A stretch of DNA of 64,000 nt, from positions 1,305,001 through 1,369,000 of the forward strand of contig NZ_HG916852.1 of the NCBI RefSeq assembly GCF_000577275.2, read 5' to 3'. The notes below the pieces were generated by a model that was not told where the DNA came from, searched no databases, and worked only from the letters and a program-made list of their open reading frames with translations. Source of the stretch: Rhizobium favelukesii (GTDB lineage Bacteria; Pseudomonadota; Alphaproteobacteria; Rhizobiales; Rhizobiaceae). Of this stretch, positions 18,549-27,805 are shown one piece after another (positions within the stretch are counted from its first letter, which is position 1; each line of letters opens with the position of its first letter). Both the position numbers and the translations under genes were made by a program.

Positions 18549-19028
18549 ATGGCCCCCAAAGGCAGCGAGCGCGTGGTCAAGAAGATCGTTGCGGAAAACC
18601 GCAAGGCGCGCTTCAACTATGAGATCATCGATACCTACGAAGCCGGATTGGTGCTCAAGGGCACCGAGGTCAAGTCGCTGCGCGAGGGTAAGGCCAATAT
18701 CGCGGAATCCTATGCCTCTGATGAGGATGGCGAGATCTGGCTCATCAACTCCTACTTGCCCGAATATCTGCAGGCAAACCGTTTCAACCATGAGCCGCGC
18801 CGGCGCCGCAAGCTCCTCCTCTCGGGGCGCGAGATCAATCGCCTGCGGGCGGGGATCAATCGCGAAGGGATGACCTTGGTCCCGTTGAAGATCTATTTCA
18901 ACGATCGCGGTCGCGCAAAGATAGAACTGGCGCTCGCCAAGGGTAAGAAGCTGCACGACAAGCGCGAGTCGGAGAAGGAGCGCGATTGGAATAGGCAGAA
19001 AAGCCGTCTTCTCAAGGACAACGGCTAG
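18549..19028 (+). CDS. smpB: SsrA-binding protein SmpB
   Basis: A 159-residue tmRNA-binding protein required for ribosome rescue by trans-translation. It shows the OB-fold core ([28 protein letters not shown] in parts), [14 protein letters not shown], and the basic C-terminal tail [20 protein letters not shown] that enters the decoding centre. ATG codons at 18540 and 18549 are both possible; I chose [12 protein letters not shown] because orthologues begin there. It is downstream of dapA and converges with the NYN gene. Confidence 0.96.
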   Translation: MAPKGSERVVKKIVAENRKARFNYEIIDTYEAGLVLKGTEVKSLREGKANIAESYASDEDGEIWLINSYLPEYLQANRFNHEPRRRRKLLLSGREINRLRAGINREGMTLVPLKIYFNDRGRAKIELALAKGKKLHDKRESEKERDWNRQKSRLLKDNG

Positions 19029-19082
19029 TCAACATCCGGGCCGGCATTTCTACCGGGACGTAATGGCACTCCATTGATCGGC

Positions 19083-19664
19083 TTAAGCTTCCAGATCGGT
19101 GGGCGTCGCGGTTTCGGTCGGCCGCGGTGGTCGCTCCGAGGGATCCCGCCCGATTTCGCTCTTCAAGGACAGAAGGTCTATGAAATGATCGGCCTGGCGA
19201 CGCAGGTCGTCGGCAATCATCGGAGGTTGCGTTGCCATCGTTGAGATGACCGAGACCTTTCGGCCCTTGCGCTGGAGTGCCTCCACAAGCGTCGTGAAGT
19301 CTCCGTCGCCGGAGAATATGACGAGATGGTCGACGGTTTCCGATTGCTCCATGGCGTCGATCGCAAGCTCGATGTCCATGTTGCCCTTGATCTTTCGGCG
19401 GCCCATCGAATCCGTGAATTCCTTCGCCGGCTTCGTCACGACCTTGTAGCCGTTGTAGTCCAGCCAATCGATCAGCGGGCGAATGGAAGAGTACTCCTGA
19501 TCTTCGATCAGCGCCGTGTAGTAGTAGGCGCGCAAGAGATAGCCGCGTTTCTGAAACGCCTTCAACAGCTTGCGGTAGTCGATATCGAAACCAAGACTTT
19601 TGGACGCAGCGTAGAGATTGGCGCCATCGATAAAAAGAGCAATTTTTTCGCGTGGATCAAACAT
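19083..19664 (-). CDS. NYN-domain (LabA/DUF88) putative ribonuclease
   Basis: A 193-residue protein of the NYN/PIN-like nuclease fold. Acidic metal-site residues are in IALFIDGANLYAA, KGNMDIELAIDAM and VIFSGDGDFTTLVEAL, followed by GRKVSVIS. The pattern D-x-N / D / SGDxDF is complete, so an active Mg-dependent RNase is expected. The target is unknown. The ATG at 19664 (MFDPREKIALFIDG) is the best start. The C-terminal 25 residues are proline- and threonine-rich and probably disordered. It is convergent with smpB and divergent from rpoZ. Confidence 0.88.
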   Translation of the reverse strand: MFDPREKIALFIDGANLYAASKSLGFDIDYRKLLKAFQKRGYLLRAYYYTALIEDQEYSSIRPLIDWLDYNGYKVVTKPAKEFTDSMGRRKIKGNMDIELAIDAMEQSETVDHLVIFSGDGDFTTLVEALQRKGRKVSVISTMATQPPMIADDLRRQADHFIDLLSLKSEIGRDPSERPPRPTETATPTDLEA

Positions 19665-19882
19665 CGCGTACCAATCCAATGTGAGCAATCTTGATGCTTC
19701 CGTCAAAATCCAAGAAAACAATGGGTTATGCGGTCGCTTGGAACAATTCTTACTTTATGAACTATTCATATAAGAAAGATTTAGGGCACGATTCGCGATA
19801 TTCCAAGCAACTTTTGGTGGAAATCCGCTTTCCGTTCCAAAATTCGCCGTCTTCGCCGGTTGGGGCTTCGCGCAATGAAAAC

Positions 19883-19911
19883 TTGAATTTGTCCGGTTTT
19901 AATTGTATCGG
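19883..19911 (+). promoter_or_regulatory. Candidate rpoZ promoter
   Basis: TTGAAT and TATCGG are separated by 17 bases, 40 bases before the rpoZ ATG, in an AT-rich part of the 286-base gap between the NYN gene and rpoZ. The -10 match is only partial. Confidence 0.3.
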
Positions 19912-19950
19912 GCGTGTTAATCCCGAGATCACGACCGTAAAGGACAGGCA

Positions 19951-20355
19951 ATGGCCCGTGTCACCGTAGAAGACTGCATTGATAAAGTTGAGAACCGCTT
20001 CGAGCTGGTTCTGCTTGCCAGCCACCGTGCCCGGCTGATTTCCCAGGGCGCCTCGATCACCATCGATCGTGACAACGACAAGAACCCGGTTGTGGCTCTT
20101 CGCGAGATCGCCGACGAGACGCTTTCTCCGGACGATCTCAAGGAAGATTTAATCCACTCGCTGCAGAAGCACGTCGAAATCGACGAGCCCGAGCCCGATC
20201 CGGCGAGCCTCATTGCAGCTGGCGGCGTCGCTGCGGCTGATAGCGAAGAGCAAGAGGATCTTCCCGAAACGATCACCTTCGACCAGATGTCGGAAGAAGA
20301 GCTTCTGGCTGGCATCGAAGGCCTCGTGCCGCCGGAAAAGAGCGACGATTACTAA
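19951..20355 (+). CDS. rpoZ: RNA polymerase omega subunit
   Basis: A 134-residue omega subunit that assists assembly of beta-prime. The N-terminus has the family block [28 protein letters not shown] basic/acidic region follows with [12 protein letters not shown], then an acidic extended tail common in Rhizobiales. AAGGACAG lies upstream of the ATG. It ends in its own terminator just ahead of rsh, an arrangement conserved in many proteobacteria (rpoZ-spoT). Confidence 0.96.
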   Translation: MARVTVEDCIDKVENRFELVLLASHRARLISQGASITIDRDNDKNPVVALREIADETLSPDDLKEDLIHSLQKHVEIDEPEPDPASLIAAGGVAAADSEEQEDLPETITFDQMSEEELLAGIEGLVPPEKSDDY

Positions 20356-20404
20356 TCGTCAACCTTGCGCCGTTATTGCTTCGGCATATTATTGCATATC
20401 ATGT

Positions 20405-20439
20405 GCGCCAATCCGTGATTGGCGCGCTTTTCTTTTTTA
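20405..20439 (+). terminator. Rho-independent terminator between rpoZ and rsh
   Basis: A 9-bp perfect stem (GCGCCAATC / GATTGGCGC) with loop CGT is followed by GC then TTTTCTTTTTT. It begins 49 bases after the rpoZ stop and ends 16 bases before rsh. rsh translation must therefore rely on read-through or on a promoter inside rpoZ or the hairpin region. Confidence 0.88.
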
Positions 20440-20455
20440 ATGGAGTGGTTTCGGG

Positions 20456-22705
20456 ATGATGCGGCAGTACGAGCTCGTGGAGCGGGTTCAGAAATATAAG
20501 CCCGACGCCAACGAAGCCCTGCTGAACAAAGCCTATGTCTATGCGATGCAAAAGCATGGACAACAAAAGCGTGCCAGCGGCGATCCCTACATCTCGCATC
20601 CGCTGGAAGTTGCCGCGATCCTGACCGACATGCACCTCGACGAGTCGACGATCGCCGTCGCGCTGCTTCACGACACCATTGAGGACACGACGGCGACGCG
20701 CGCCGAGATCGATGAACTCTTCGGCGAGGACATCGGTCGGCTGGTTGAGGGACTGACGAAGATCAAGAAGCTCGATCTCGTCACCAAGAAGGCCAAGCAG
20801 GCCGAAAACCTGCGCAAATTGCTGCTCGCCATCTCAGACGACGTGCGTGTGCTGCTCGTCAAGCTTGCAGACCGTCTGCACAACATGCGAACGCTGGATC
20901 ACATGTCACCGGAAAAGCGTGCGCGCATTTCCGAGGAGACCATGGATATTTATGCGCCGCTTGCCGGACGCATGGGCATGCAGGACATGCGCGAGGAGCT
21001 GGAAGACCTCTCCTTCCGCCACATCAACCCGGAGGCCTACGAGACCGTCACCGGGCGGCTCGAGGAGCTTTCGAAGCGCAACGAAGGTCTGGTCAAGAAG
21101 ATCGAGACCGAATTGGGCGATCTGCTCGTTGCGAACGGGCTGAATAGCGCGATCGTCAAGGGACGCCAGAAGAAGCCTTACTCCGTGTTCCGCAAGATGC
21201 AGTCGAAGTCGCTGTCCTTCGAGCAGCTTTCAGACGTCTACGGCTTCCGCATCATCGTCGATGATATTCCGGCTTGCTACCGGGCTCTCGGTATCGTTCA
21301 CACCCGCTGGCGCGTGGTTCCCGGGCGCTTCAAGGACTATATCTCGACGCCGAAGCAGAATGACTACCGTTCGCTGCACACGACGATCGTCGGCCCGTCC
21401 AGCCAGCGCATCGAGCTTCAGATCCGCACCAAGCGGATGCACGAGATCGCTGAGTTCGGTATCGCCGCCCACACGCTCTATAAGGATGCCGCTTCGACCT
21501 CTGACAACGATATCCTGTCGCGTGAGTCCAACGCCTATTCATGGCTGCGACACACAATCGAGGCGCTTGCCGAAGGAGACAGCCCGGAGGAATTCCTGGA
21601 GCATACAAAGCTCGAGCTGTTCCAGGATCAGGTCTTCTGCTTCACGCCCAAGGGCAAACTGATCGCGCTTCCGCGAGGCGCGACCCCGATCGACTTTGCC
21701 TATGCGGTTCACACCAATATCGGCGACACGACAGTCGGTGCCAAGATCAACGGTCGTATCATGCCGCTCGTGACCCGGCTGGCAAATGGCGATGAGGTCG
21801 AGATCATTCGCTCCGGCGTGCAGGTGCCGCCTGCAGCCTGGGAAGAGATTGTCGTGACGGGCAAGGCGAGGGCCGCGATCCGCCGCGCCACCCGATTGGC
21901 CATCCGCAAGCAATATGCCGGCCTCGGCCATCGCATTCTGGAGCGCACCTTCGAGCGGGCCGGCAAGATCTTCTCGCGCGAAGCGATGAAGCCCGCGCTC
22001 CATCGGCTTGGGCAGAAGGATGTCGAAGACGCCATCGCCGCTGTCGGTCGTGGCGAAATGTCGTCGCTCGATGTGTTGCGCGCCGTTTATCCGGACCATC
22101 TGGAAGAACGCGTGACGGCCAAGCCGAGCGGTGACGACGGTTGGTTCAATGTTCGCAGTGCCTCCGGCATGATCTTCAAGATACCGGGCAAGGCGAAGTC
22201 GGGTGTCGACGGCGCGGCCGCAGACCTCAAAGCCGATATCGGTATGGATACGATGCCCATCCGGGGCATTTCGAGCAATGTCGATGTGCAGTTTGCGCCG
22301 ACAGGCGCCGTACCCGGTGACCGCATCGTCGGGATCATGAATACGACGGAGAAGGGCAACGGCATTACGATCTACCCGATACAGTCGCCGACGCTGCAGC
22401 GTTTCGATGATCAGCCGGACCGATGGATCGATGTTCGCTGGGATCTCGATGAGGCCAACAAGTCGCGATTCATGGCGCGGATCATGGTCAATGCCTTGAA
22501 CGAGCCCGGTACGTTGGCAAAACTCGCACAGACCGTTGCAGGTGTCGACGTCAATATCCGCGTGTTCAATACGGTGCGCGTCGCAACCGACTTCACCGAA
22601 ATGACGCTTGATGTTGAGGTGTGGGACCTTCGGCAGTTGAATCAGCTGCTTGCTCAAATGAAGGATCTGGAATGCGTCGCGACGGTCCGCCGGCTCTACG
22701 AGTAG
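20456..22705 (+). CDS. rsh: Bifunctional (p)ppGpp synthetase/hydrolase
   Basis: A 749-residue RelA/SpoT homologue, the single long RSH enzyme typical of alphaproteobacteria. The HD hydrolase domain is intact (ALLHDTIEDT near residue 68, KLADRLHNMRTL). The synthetase domain carries NDYRSLHTTI near residue 300. The TGS domain starts near residue 395 (FTPKGKLIALPRGATPIDFA), and the C-terminal ACT domain spans about 673-749. Both activities are therefore expected, controlling the stringent response. Tandem ATG codons at 20456/20459 follow GGAG. Confidence 0.96.
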   Translation: MMRQYELVERVQKYKPDANEALLNKAYVYAMQKHGQQKRASGDPYISHPLEVAAILTDMHLDESTIAVALLHDTIEDTTATRAEIDELFGEDIGRLVEGLTKIKKLDLVTKKAKQAENLRKLLLAISDDVRVLLVKLADRLHNMRTLDHMSPEKRARISEETMDIYAPLAGRMGMQDMREELEDLSFRHINPEAYETVTGRLEELSKRNEGLVKKIETELGDLLVANGLNSAIVKGRQKKPYSVFRKMQSKSLSFEQLSDVYGFRIIVDDIPACYRALGIVHTRWRVVPGRFKDYISTPKQNDYRSLHTTIVGPSSQRIELQIRTKRMHEIAEFGIAAHTLYKDAASTSDNDILSRESNAYSWLRHTIEALAEGDSPEEFLEHTKLELFQDQVFCFTPKGKLIALPRGATPIDFAYAVHTNIGDTTVGAKINGRIMPLVTRLANGDEVEIIRSGVQVPPAAWEEIVVTGKARAAIRRATRLAIRKQYAGLGHRILERTFERAGKIFSREAMKPALHRLGQKDVEDAIAAVGRGEMSSLDVLRAVYPDHLEERVTAKPSGDDGWFNVRSASGMIFKIPGKAKSGVDGAAADLKADIGMDTMPIRGISSNVDVQFAPTGAVPGDRIVGIMNTTEKGNGITIYPIQSPTLQRFDDQPDRWIDVRWDLDEANKSRFMARIMVNALNEPGTLAKLAQTVAGVDVNIRVFNTVRVATDFTEMTLDVEVWDLRQLNQLLAQMKDLECVATVRRLYE

Positions 22706-22889
22706 GCCGACAGAGCCGGTTGGCGAGCCATCTGCACATTTTGTGATCGTTTGGTGACGAAAATCGCACTGATATAAGGCTAGATATGCGTGCTGCGCAT
22801 GGCTGCGCTTATGATAGAGCGTTGGTAATTGCTGCCGTGAGCGCCTATCTTCCAGTCATCAGGAAACGAACAGAAGATGAGGCAAAGAA

Positions 22890-23039
22890 ATGTTTACACC
22901 GATCAAGAAGATCGCCCGCGCACTGCGCGCACCGACTGCTGAAGAACGCGAAATGGCTTACCTGAACGGCTCGTTTGACCGTATCGATCTTGAATATCGT
23001 CAGCGTCAGGTTGATCGCGGTCTGTTCCGCATTCGCTAA
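22890..23039 (+). CDS. DUF3563-type 49-residue protein
   Basis: A small basic protein that I read as MFTPIKKIARAL followed by the DUF3563 core (EEREMAYLNGSFDRIDLE, QRQVDRGLFRIR). The start is preceded by GATGAGGCAAAG. Function is unknown. Similar proteins are widespread in rhizobia and Burkholderia and are often annotated as stand-alone genes. It is separated from rsh by 184 bases, so it probably has its own promoter, and is followed by a GC-rich hairpin. Confidence 0.85.
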   Translation: MFTPIKKIARALRAPTAEEREMAYLNGSFDRIDLEYRQRQVDRGLFRIR

Positions 23040-23065
23040 TATCGGATCTATACTTGAAGAATAGA

Positions 23066-23091
23066 AGGGGCGTATTGCATATCACGCCCCT
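23066..23091 (+). terminator. Hairpin after the DUF3563 gene
   Basis: An 8-bp perfect stem AGGGGCGT / ACGCCCCT with a 10-base loop lies 26 bases past the stop. It lacks a T run, so it may be a weak terminator or an mRNA stabiliser. Confidence 0.45.
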
Positions 23092-23181
23092 GGTGAGTGT
23101 TGCAGACTGCAGCAAGCAAATAGTGACTGAGATGGTTTGACGCTCTTGTCACGCCGGTGCGGGTTGCACTACATACGCGCC

Positions 23182-23766
23182 ATGTTGTTCCGACGTCGAA
23201 AACCTGCTGGATTTCGTGAGAAAGTGCGTGAGGTGCTTTGGCCTCGCAAGGGATTCTTGCGGCCGCTCCGCTATTTCACGATGCGTGTTCTGCGCTTGAC
23301 GGCGTCGCCGCACGCCGTCGCCATGGGCGTAGCCGCAGGGATTTTTGTGTCCTGGACGCCCTTTATCGGCGTTCATTTCGTTATGGCCTTCGTGCTCAGC
23401 TATCTCTTCTCCGGCAATATGGTCGCCGCCGCGCTTGGTTGCGCGGCTTTTGGCAATCCGCTGACCTATCCCTTTATCTGGGGGGCGACCTGGGAGATCG
23501 GTCACCTGCTGCTCGCTCGTCAGGATACGATGCAGGGGCACGCGATCGATCTTGGTGCTTTATTCCATGAGTTGCATTTCTCCGAACTCTGGCGCCCCGT
23601 TCTCGAGCCGATGCTTATCGGCTCCATCCCGCCGGCGCTTCTGACTTCCGTCATCGTCTACTTCGGAACCTTCTACGCCGTGAAGGGCTTCCAGACGCGC
23701 CGCCGCGAGCGTCTGATGGAGCGTGCCCGCATGCGGCTGCTAGACGCAGTACAGGAAACCGTATGA
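23182..23766 (+). CDS. DUF2062 integral membrane protein
   Basis: A 194-residue protein of the DUF2062 family. It has a basic N-terminus ([10 protein letters not shown]) and [24 protein letters not shown] leading into two to three membrane spans ([31 protein letters not shown] in parts; [14 protein letters not shown]). The tail is arginine-rich. Function is unknown; it is often next to lipid or envelope genes. The frame is open 15 codons upstream, but MLFRRRK fits the family. Its stop overlaps the acpS start (ATGA), so the two are translationally coupled. Confidence 0.88.
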   Translation: MLFRRRKPAGFREKVREVLWPRKGFLRPLRYFTMRVLRLTASPHAVAMGVAAGIFVSWTPFIGVHFVMAFVLSYLFSGNMVAAALGCAAFGNPLTYPFIWGATWEIGHLLLARQDTMQGHAIDLGALFHELHFSELWRPVLEPMLIGSIPPALLTSVIVYFGTFYAVKGFQTRRRERLMERARMRLLDAVQETV

Positions 23767-24167
23767 TTATCGGCATCGGCAGCGATCTCATCGACATCAG
23801 GCGTGTCGAGAAATCCCTCGAACGCTTTGGCGAGCGCTTCACCAATCGCTGCTTCACCGAGGTCGAGCGGGCGAAGTCCGACCGGCGTGCCAACCGTGCG
23901 GCCTCCTATGCCAAACGCTTTGCGGCCAAGGAGGCCTGCTCCAAGGCGCTTGGGACAGGCATGGCGCAAGGTGTTTTCTGGAAGGATCTCGGCGTCGTGA
24001 ACCTGCCGAGTGGCAAGCCGACGATGAAGCTGACGGGCGGGGCGGCCGAGATGCTGCAGTCGATGCTGCCGGCGGGCCACAGGGCTGCCATTCATTTGAC
24101 GATAACCGATGATTACCCCTTGGCCCAAGCCTTCGTCATCATAGAGGCCATCCCGGAAAGTGCCTGA
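23763..24167 (+). CDS. acpS: Holo-[acyl-carrier-protein] synthase
   Basis: A 134-residue 4'-phosphopantetheinyl transferase that activates acyl carrier protein. [16 protein letters not shown] holds the metal-binding aspartate at residue 8, and [16 protein letters not shown] the glutamate and CoA-binding lysine. [16 protein letters not shown] is the C-terminal strand. It starts in a 4-base overlap with the DUF2062 stop, and lepB follows after 115 bases, the standard rhizobial order acpS-lepB-rnc-era. Confidence 0.97.
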   Translation: MIIGIGSDLIDIRRVEKSLERFGERFTNRCFTEVERAKSDRRANRAASYAKRFAAKEACSKALGTGMAQGVFWKDLGVVNLPSGKPTMKLTGGAAEMLQSMLPAGHRAAIHLTITDDYPLAQAFVIIEAIPESA

Positions 24168-24282
24168 TCAGCGACGTAGAGTCGCTTTTAATGTTGGCGC
24201 CATTGCCGCAATCGGCCGAAGCCGCTAGAGAGAAGCAAACAAGAGTTGCGCCCTTGACGGTGCATTGAAGGAATAAGACTGC

Positions 24283-25026
24283 GTGTCCGAAAAAGTCGAA
24301 ACCAAGCCGAACGCCCTTTGGGAAAACATCAAGGTCATCGCCCAGGCGCTGATTTTGGCGATGGTTATCCGAACCGTGTTTTTTCAGCCGTTCACCATTC
24401 CCTCCGGCTCGATGATGCCGACTTTGCTTGTGGGCGACTACATCTTCGTCAACAAGTTCGCCTATGGCTATTCGAAGTACTCGCTGCCTTTCTCGCCGAA
24501 CCTGTTCAGCGGCCGTATCTTCGCGAGTGAGCCGAAGCGCGGTGACATCGTTGTCTTCCGTTTCCCGCCGAATCCCGATGTCGATTACATCAAGCGGCTG
24601 GTCGGTCTTCCCGGCGACCACATTCAGGTCACGGAAGGCGTTCTCTACGTGAACGGCAAGCCGGTTCCGAAAGTGCCGGATGGCACGTTCAATTCCGACT
24701 ACGCGCAGGATCCGGGCCAGGACGTGCCGGTTTTCCGCGAGACCCTGGATAGCGGCGTCAGCTACGATACACTGGACCAGTCCCCGGTTTCCCGTGGCGA
24801 CAACACGCGCGAGTTCATCGTTCCCGAAGGTCACTACTTCATGATGGGCGATAATCGCGACAATTCGCTCGACAGCCGCTTCGATGTCGGCTTCGTGCCT
24901 GCGGAGAACCTGGTCGGCCGCGCCAGCGTCATCTTCTTCTCACTCGGCAACGACACCTCGTTCGGCGAGATCTGGAAGTGGCCGACGAACATGCGTTGGG
25001 ATCGTCTTTTCAAGGGCGTTGAATGA
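24283..25026 (+). CDS. lepB: Signal peptidase I
   Basis: A 247-residue inner-membrane serine/lysine protease that removes signal peptides. One N-terminal membrane span (about residues 17-34) precedes the active-site serine 43 in PSGSMMPTL. The general base lysine 104 is in DYIKRLVGLPGD, and box E is MMGDNRDNSLDSR. Translation starts at GTG 24283; AAGGAATAAG lies upstream. The stop overlaps the rnc ATG (ATGA), so the genes are coupled. Confidence 0.97.
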   Translation: MSEKVETKPNALWENIKVIAQALILAMVIRTVFFQPFTIPSGSMMPTLLVGDYIFVNKFAYGYSKYSLPFSPNLFSGRIFASEPKRGDIVVFRFPPNPDVDYIKRLVGLPGDHIQVTEGVLYVNGKPVPKVPDGTFNSDYAQDPGQDVPVFRETLDSGVSYDTLDQSPVSRGDNTREFIVPEGHYFMMGDNRDNSLDSRFDVGFVPAENLVGRASVIFFSLGNDTSFGEIWKWPTNMRWDRLFKGVE

Positions 25027-25742
25027 GTAAGGCGCAGACGCTCTCGGCGGCGGATCGGACAAGGCTTGAAGCCCTGATCGGTCACGAGTTCGCCGAGAAA
25101 GAGCGGCTGGATCGGGCGTTGACGCATGCCAGTGCCCGCACGCAAAAAGGCGGCAACTACGAGCGGCTGGAGTTTCTTGGCGACAGGGTGCTTGGCCTCT
25201 GCGTCGCGGAACTGCTCTTCCGCACGTTCGGCGCGGCGACAGAGGGCGAACTTTCGGTGCGTCTCAATCAGCTCGTCAGCGCCGATACCTGTGCGGAAGT
25301 CGCCGATGAGCTCGGCCTGCACCTCTTCATTCGCACCGGCGCCGACGTCAAGAAGCTGACTGGCAAGCGCATGATGAATGTGCGCGCTGATGTGGTCGAA
25401 AGCCTCATCGCCGCGATCTACCTCGACGGCGGTCTGGAAGTTGCCCGCCGGTTTATCCTGAAATTCTGGGAGAAGCGGGCAGCACGCGCCGACGGCGCGA
25501 GGCGCGACGCGAAGACCGAGTTACAGGAATGGTCACATGCCAAATTCGGCATCACGCCGATCTACCGGGTTGAAGAACGCACCGGACCGGATCATGATCC
25601 GCGCTTCACGGTGACGGTGGAGGTCGCCGGTGTTCAGCCCGAAACGGGCATTGAGCGCTCAAAGCGGGCTGCCGAGCAGGTCGCAGCCACACGAATGCTG
25701 GAACGCGAAGGCATTTGGCAGAAATCCTCTGCCGGAAACTGA
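25023..25742 (+). CDS. rnc: Ribonuclease III
   Basis: A 239-residue double-stranded RNA endonuclease for rRNA and mRNA processing. The catalytic signature is ERLEFLGDRVLGL near residue 45. The second acidic site is DVVESLIAAIYLDGG near residue 123. A C-terminal double-stranded RNA-binding domain runs from about residue 160 (DAKTELQEWSH) to the end (RSKRAAEQVAATRML). Coupled to lepB by an ATGA overlap, with era 8 bases downstream, the conserved lepB-rnc-era operon. Confidence 0.97.
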   Translation: MSKAQTLSAADRTRLEALIGHEFAEKERLDRALTHASARTQKGGNYERLEFLGDRVLGLCVAELLFRTFGAATEGELSVRLNQLVSADTCAEVADELGLHLFIRTGADVKKLTGKRMMNVRADVVESLIAAIYLDGGLEVARRFILKFWEKRAARADGARRDAKTELQEWSHAKFGITPIYRVEERTGPDHDPRFTVTVEVAGVQPETGIERSKRAAEQVAATRMLEREGIWQKSSAGN

Positions 25743-25750
25743 CGGGATAA

Positions 25751-26689
25751 ATGACGGAAGAACACGATATGGCGGATGACGCCCCTGAAACTGCGGGCGC
25801 GACACGATCGGGCTTCGTCGCTCTGATCGGGGCGACCAACGCCGGCAAGTCGACGCTGGTCAACCGGCTGGTCGGCGCCAAGGTCTCCATCGTCAGCCAT
25901 AAGGTGCAGACGACGCGCGCCATCGTGCGCGGCATCGCGATCCACGACAATGCGCAAGTCGTGTTCATGGATACGCCTGGTATTTTCAAGCCGCGTCGGC
26001 GGCTCGACCGCGCCATGGTCACATCGGCCTGGGGCGGCGCCAAGGATGCCGACCTGATCATGTTGCTGATCGACAGCGAACGCGGTCTGCGCGGTGATGC
26101 GGAAGCCATCCTTGAGGGCCTCAAGGAGGTGCATCAGCCGAAAATCCTCGTCTTGAACAAGATCGACCGCGTCAAACGCGAAGATCTGCTGGCGCTCTCG
26201 GCAGCCGCCAACGAGAAGATTGACTTCACTCATACCTTCATGATCTCGGCCGAGAATGGTTCCGGTTGCGACGACGTCATGGACTATCTGGCAAAGACGC
26301 TACCCGAGGGACCTTGGTACTATCCCGAAGATCAGATTTCCGATCTGCCGATGCGCCAGCTTGCGGCGGAGATTACCCGCGAGAAGCTGTTCCTGCGGCT
26401 GCATCAGGAGCTTCCCTATTCATCGCATGTCGAGACTGAGAAGTGGGAAGAGCGCAAGGACGGCTCGGTCCGGATCGAGCAGGTGATCTACGTCGAACGC
26501 GACAGCCAGAAGAAAATCGCGCTCGGCAAGGGCGGCGAAACCATCAAGGCGATCTCGTCGGCCTCCCGACGGGAGCTCTCCGAAATCCTCGAACAGCCGG
26601 TCCATCTTTTCCTGTTCGTGAAGGTTCGCGAAAACTGGGGCGATGACCCCGAGCGCTTCCGCGAAATGGGGCTGGATTTTCCGAAGTAG
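25751..26689 (+). CDS. era: GTPase Era
   Basis: An essential 16S rRNA-binding GTPase for 30S maturation, 312 residues. G1 is GATNAGKST, G3 is DTPG, G4 is NKID, and G5 is near ISAENGSG. The C-terminal KH domain contains KIALGKGGETIKAI. ATG 25751 gives MTEEHDMADD; a second ATG at 25769 would shorten the protein by six residues. There is a 5' extension of about 15 acidic residues before the GTPase core. Last gene of the core operon; a palindrome and a Crp gene follow. Confidence 0.97.
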   Translation: MTEEHDMADDAPETAGATRSGFVALIGATNAGKSTLVNRLVGAKVSIVSHKVQTTRAIVRGIAIHDNAQVVFMDTPGIFKPRRRLDRAMVTSAWGGAKDADLIMLLIDSERGLRGDAEAILEGLKEVHQPKILVLNKIDRVKREDLLALSAAANEKIDFTHTFMISAENGSGCDDVMDYLAKTLPEGPWYYPEDQISDLPMRQLAAEITREKLFLRLHQELPYSSHVETEKWEERKDGSVRIEQVIYVERDSQKKIALGKGGETIKAISSASRRELSEILEQPVHLFLFVKVRENWGDDPERFREMGLDFPK

Positions 26690-26738
26690 GGCCGACCCTT
26701 CTACAGCTTTGTTTCTATAGTAAAAATTGCCTCCGTGT

Positions 26739-26766
26739 GGAACAACCCTCGGGGTTCGGGTGTTCC
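26739..26766. repeat. Inverted repeat before the Crp/Fnr gene
   Basis: Arms GGAACAACCC and GGGTGTTCC enclose a second nested palindrome (AACCC-TCG-GGGTT). It lies 55-82 bases upstream of the regulator ATG, without a T run. It may be an operator or a leader hairpin; it does not match GTTC-N7-GTTC LexA spacing or TTGAT-N4-ATCAA Fnr sites. Confidence 0.5.
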
Positions 26767-26820
26767 TATGTGAAGCGCGCCAAATCCGGCGGCGCTCTTC
26801 CTTTGAGCACAAGGGCCTGT

Positions 26821-27573
26821 ATGGTGACCCAGCGCCCCACTTCCTCGTTCAAAACGCCGTGCGAGCGCTGTCCGTTGCGTGCGATCGCGACGTTCAGGGA
26901 GTTCAGCAGCGAAGAGCTCGAATTCGTTTCGAAGTTCAAGAGAGGCGAGCTGGCCGTGGATGCCGGTGCCACGATCCTCGTCGAGGGCGCACATAGTGCG
27001 CACCTGTTCACCGTTCTTTCCGGCTGGGGCTTCCGCTACAAGGCACTGGAGGACGGGCGCCGGCAAATCCTGAACTATGTAATGCCCGGTGATCTAATCG
27101 GTCTTCAGGGAACGATCATGGGGGAAATGCAGCATTCCGTCGAAGCGTTGTCGCCTGTGTCTCTTTGCGTCTTCGAGCGCGACAAGCTGATGACCCTCTA
27201 TAGCAAGCATGCGTCTCTGGCCTTCGACATCACCTGGATTGCTGCCCAAGAGGAACGCATCCTTGACGAACACCTGTTGAGCATTGGCCGTCGGACGGCG
27301 CTCGAACGGGCCGCCTACCTCATCGCCTTTCTATTTGAGCGCGGGAGGGTGTTGAAGCTCTTCAACGGCCATCCGTCGATTCCGATCACGCAGCAGCATG
27401 TGGCCGATACGTTGGGGCTTTCGATTGTTCATACCAACAAGACATTGAAAAAACTCGCCAATCGTAACCTCATCCGCTGGCAGGAGCGTGCCTGCGAGGT
27501 GCTCGATGGCGAAGGCCTGATGGCTGCTGCTGGCTGGGAGGGGCTCGGAGAGAAAGTCCGTCCCTTCATATGA
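26821..27573 (+). CDS. Crp/Fnr-family transcription regulator
   Basis: A 250-residue regulator. A short N-terminus carries the motif PCERCPLRAI. A cyclic-nucleotide-binding-like beta-roll covers about residues 25-140 (LFTVLSGWGFRYK, GDLIGLQGTIMG). A dimer helix and a winged helix-turn-helix follow (ITQQHVADTLGLSIVHTNKTLKKL, near 190-215). Only two cysteines flank the N-terminal motif, fewer than a classical Fnr Fe-S ligand set. The ATG at 26821 fits the family better than one 28 codons upstream. The target regulon is unknown. It lies between era and the receiver protein. Confidence 0.88.
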   Translation: MVTQRPTSSFKTPCERCPLRAIATFREFSSEELEFVSKFKRGELAVDAGATILVEGAHSAHLFTVLSGWGFRYKALEDGRRQILNYVMPGDLIGLQGTIMGEMQHSVEALSPVSLCVFERDKLMTLYSKHASLAFDITWIAAQEERILDEHLLSIGRRTALERAAYLIAFLFERGRVLKLFNGHPSIPITQQHVADTLGLSIVHTNKTLKKLANRNLIRWQERACEVLDGEGLMAAAGWEGLGEKVRPFI

Positions 27574-27805
27574 TACGCGTCGCCGGTATGTCTTTTCTAA
27601 ATGCGCATCACGCGAAGGGGACCTAAGATCCTCCGTGCCACCTTTCTTCCTGCTTTGCTTTTTATCGACGCGAAACGAAAAAGCGGCTATGCAAGCTAAG
27701 CGGTAAATGGTTGTCGGCCAATGAGCCATGGGGCGTCAGAGGTAGTAATCCGGGAAATGCAATGCCGAGCGTCTTCGATGACACTCAGCGAGGGGCGTAT
27801 TGGGT

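Noticed and set aside
26739..26766. Palindrome as a LexA box
   Set aside because: Spacing does not fit GTTC-N7-GTTC, and the neighbouring regulator gives no SOS link.
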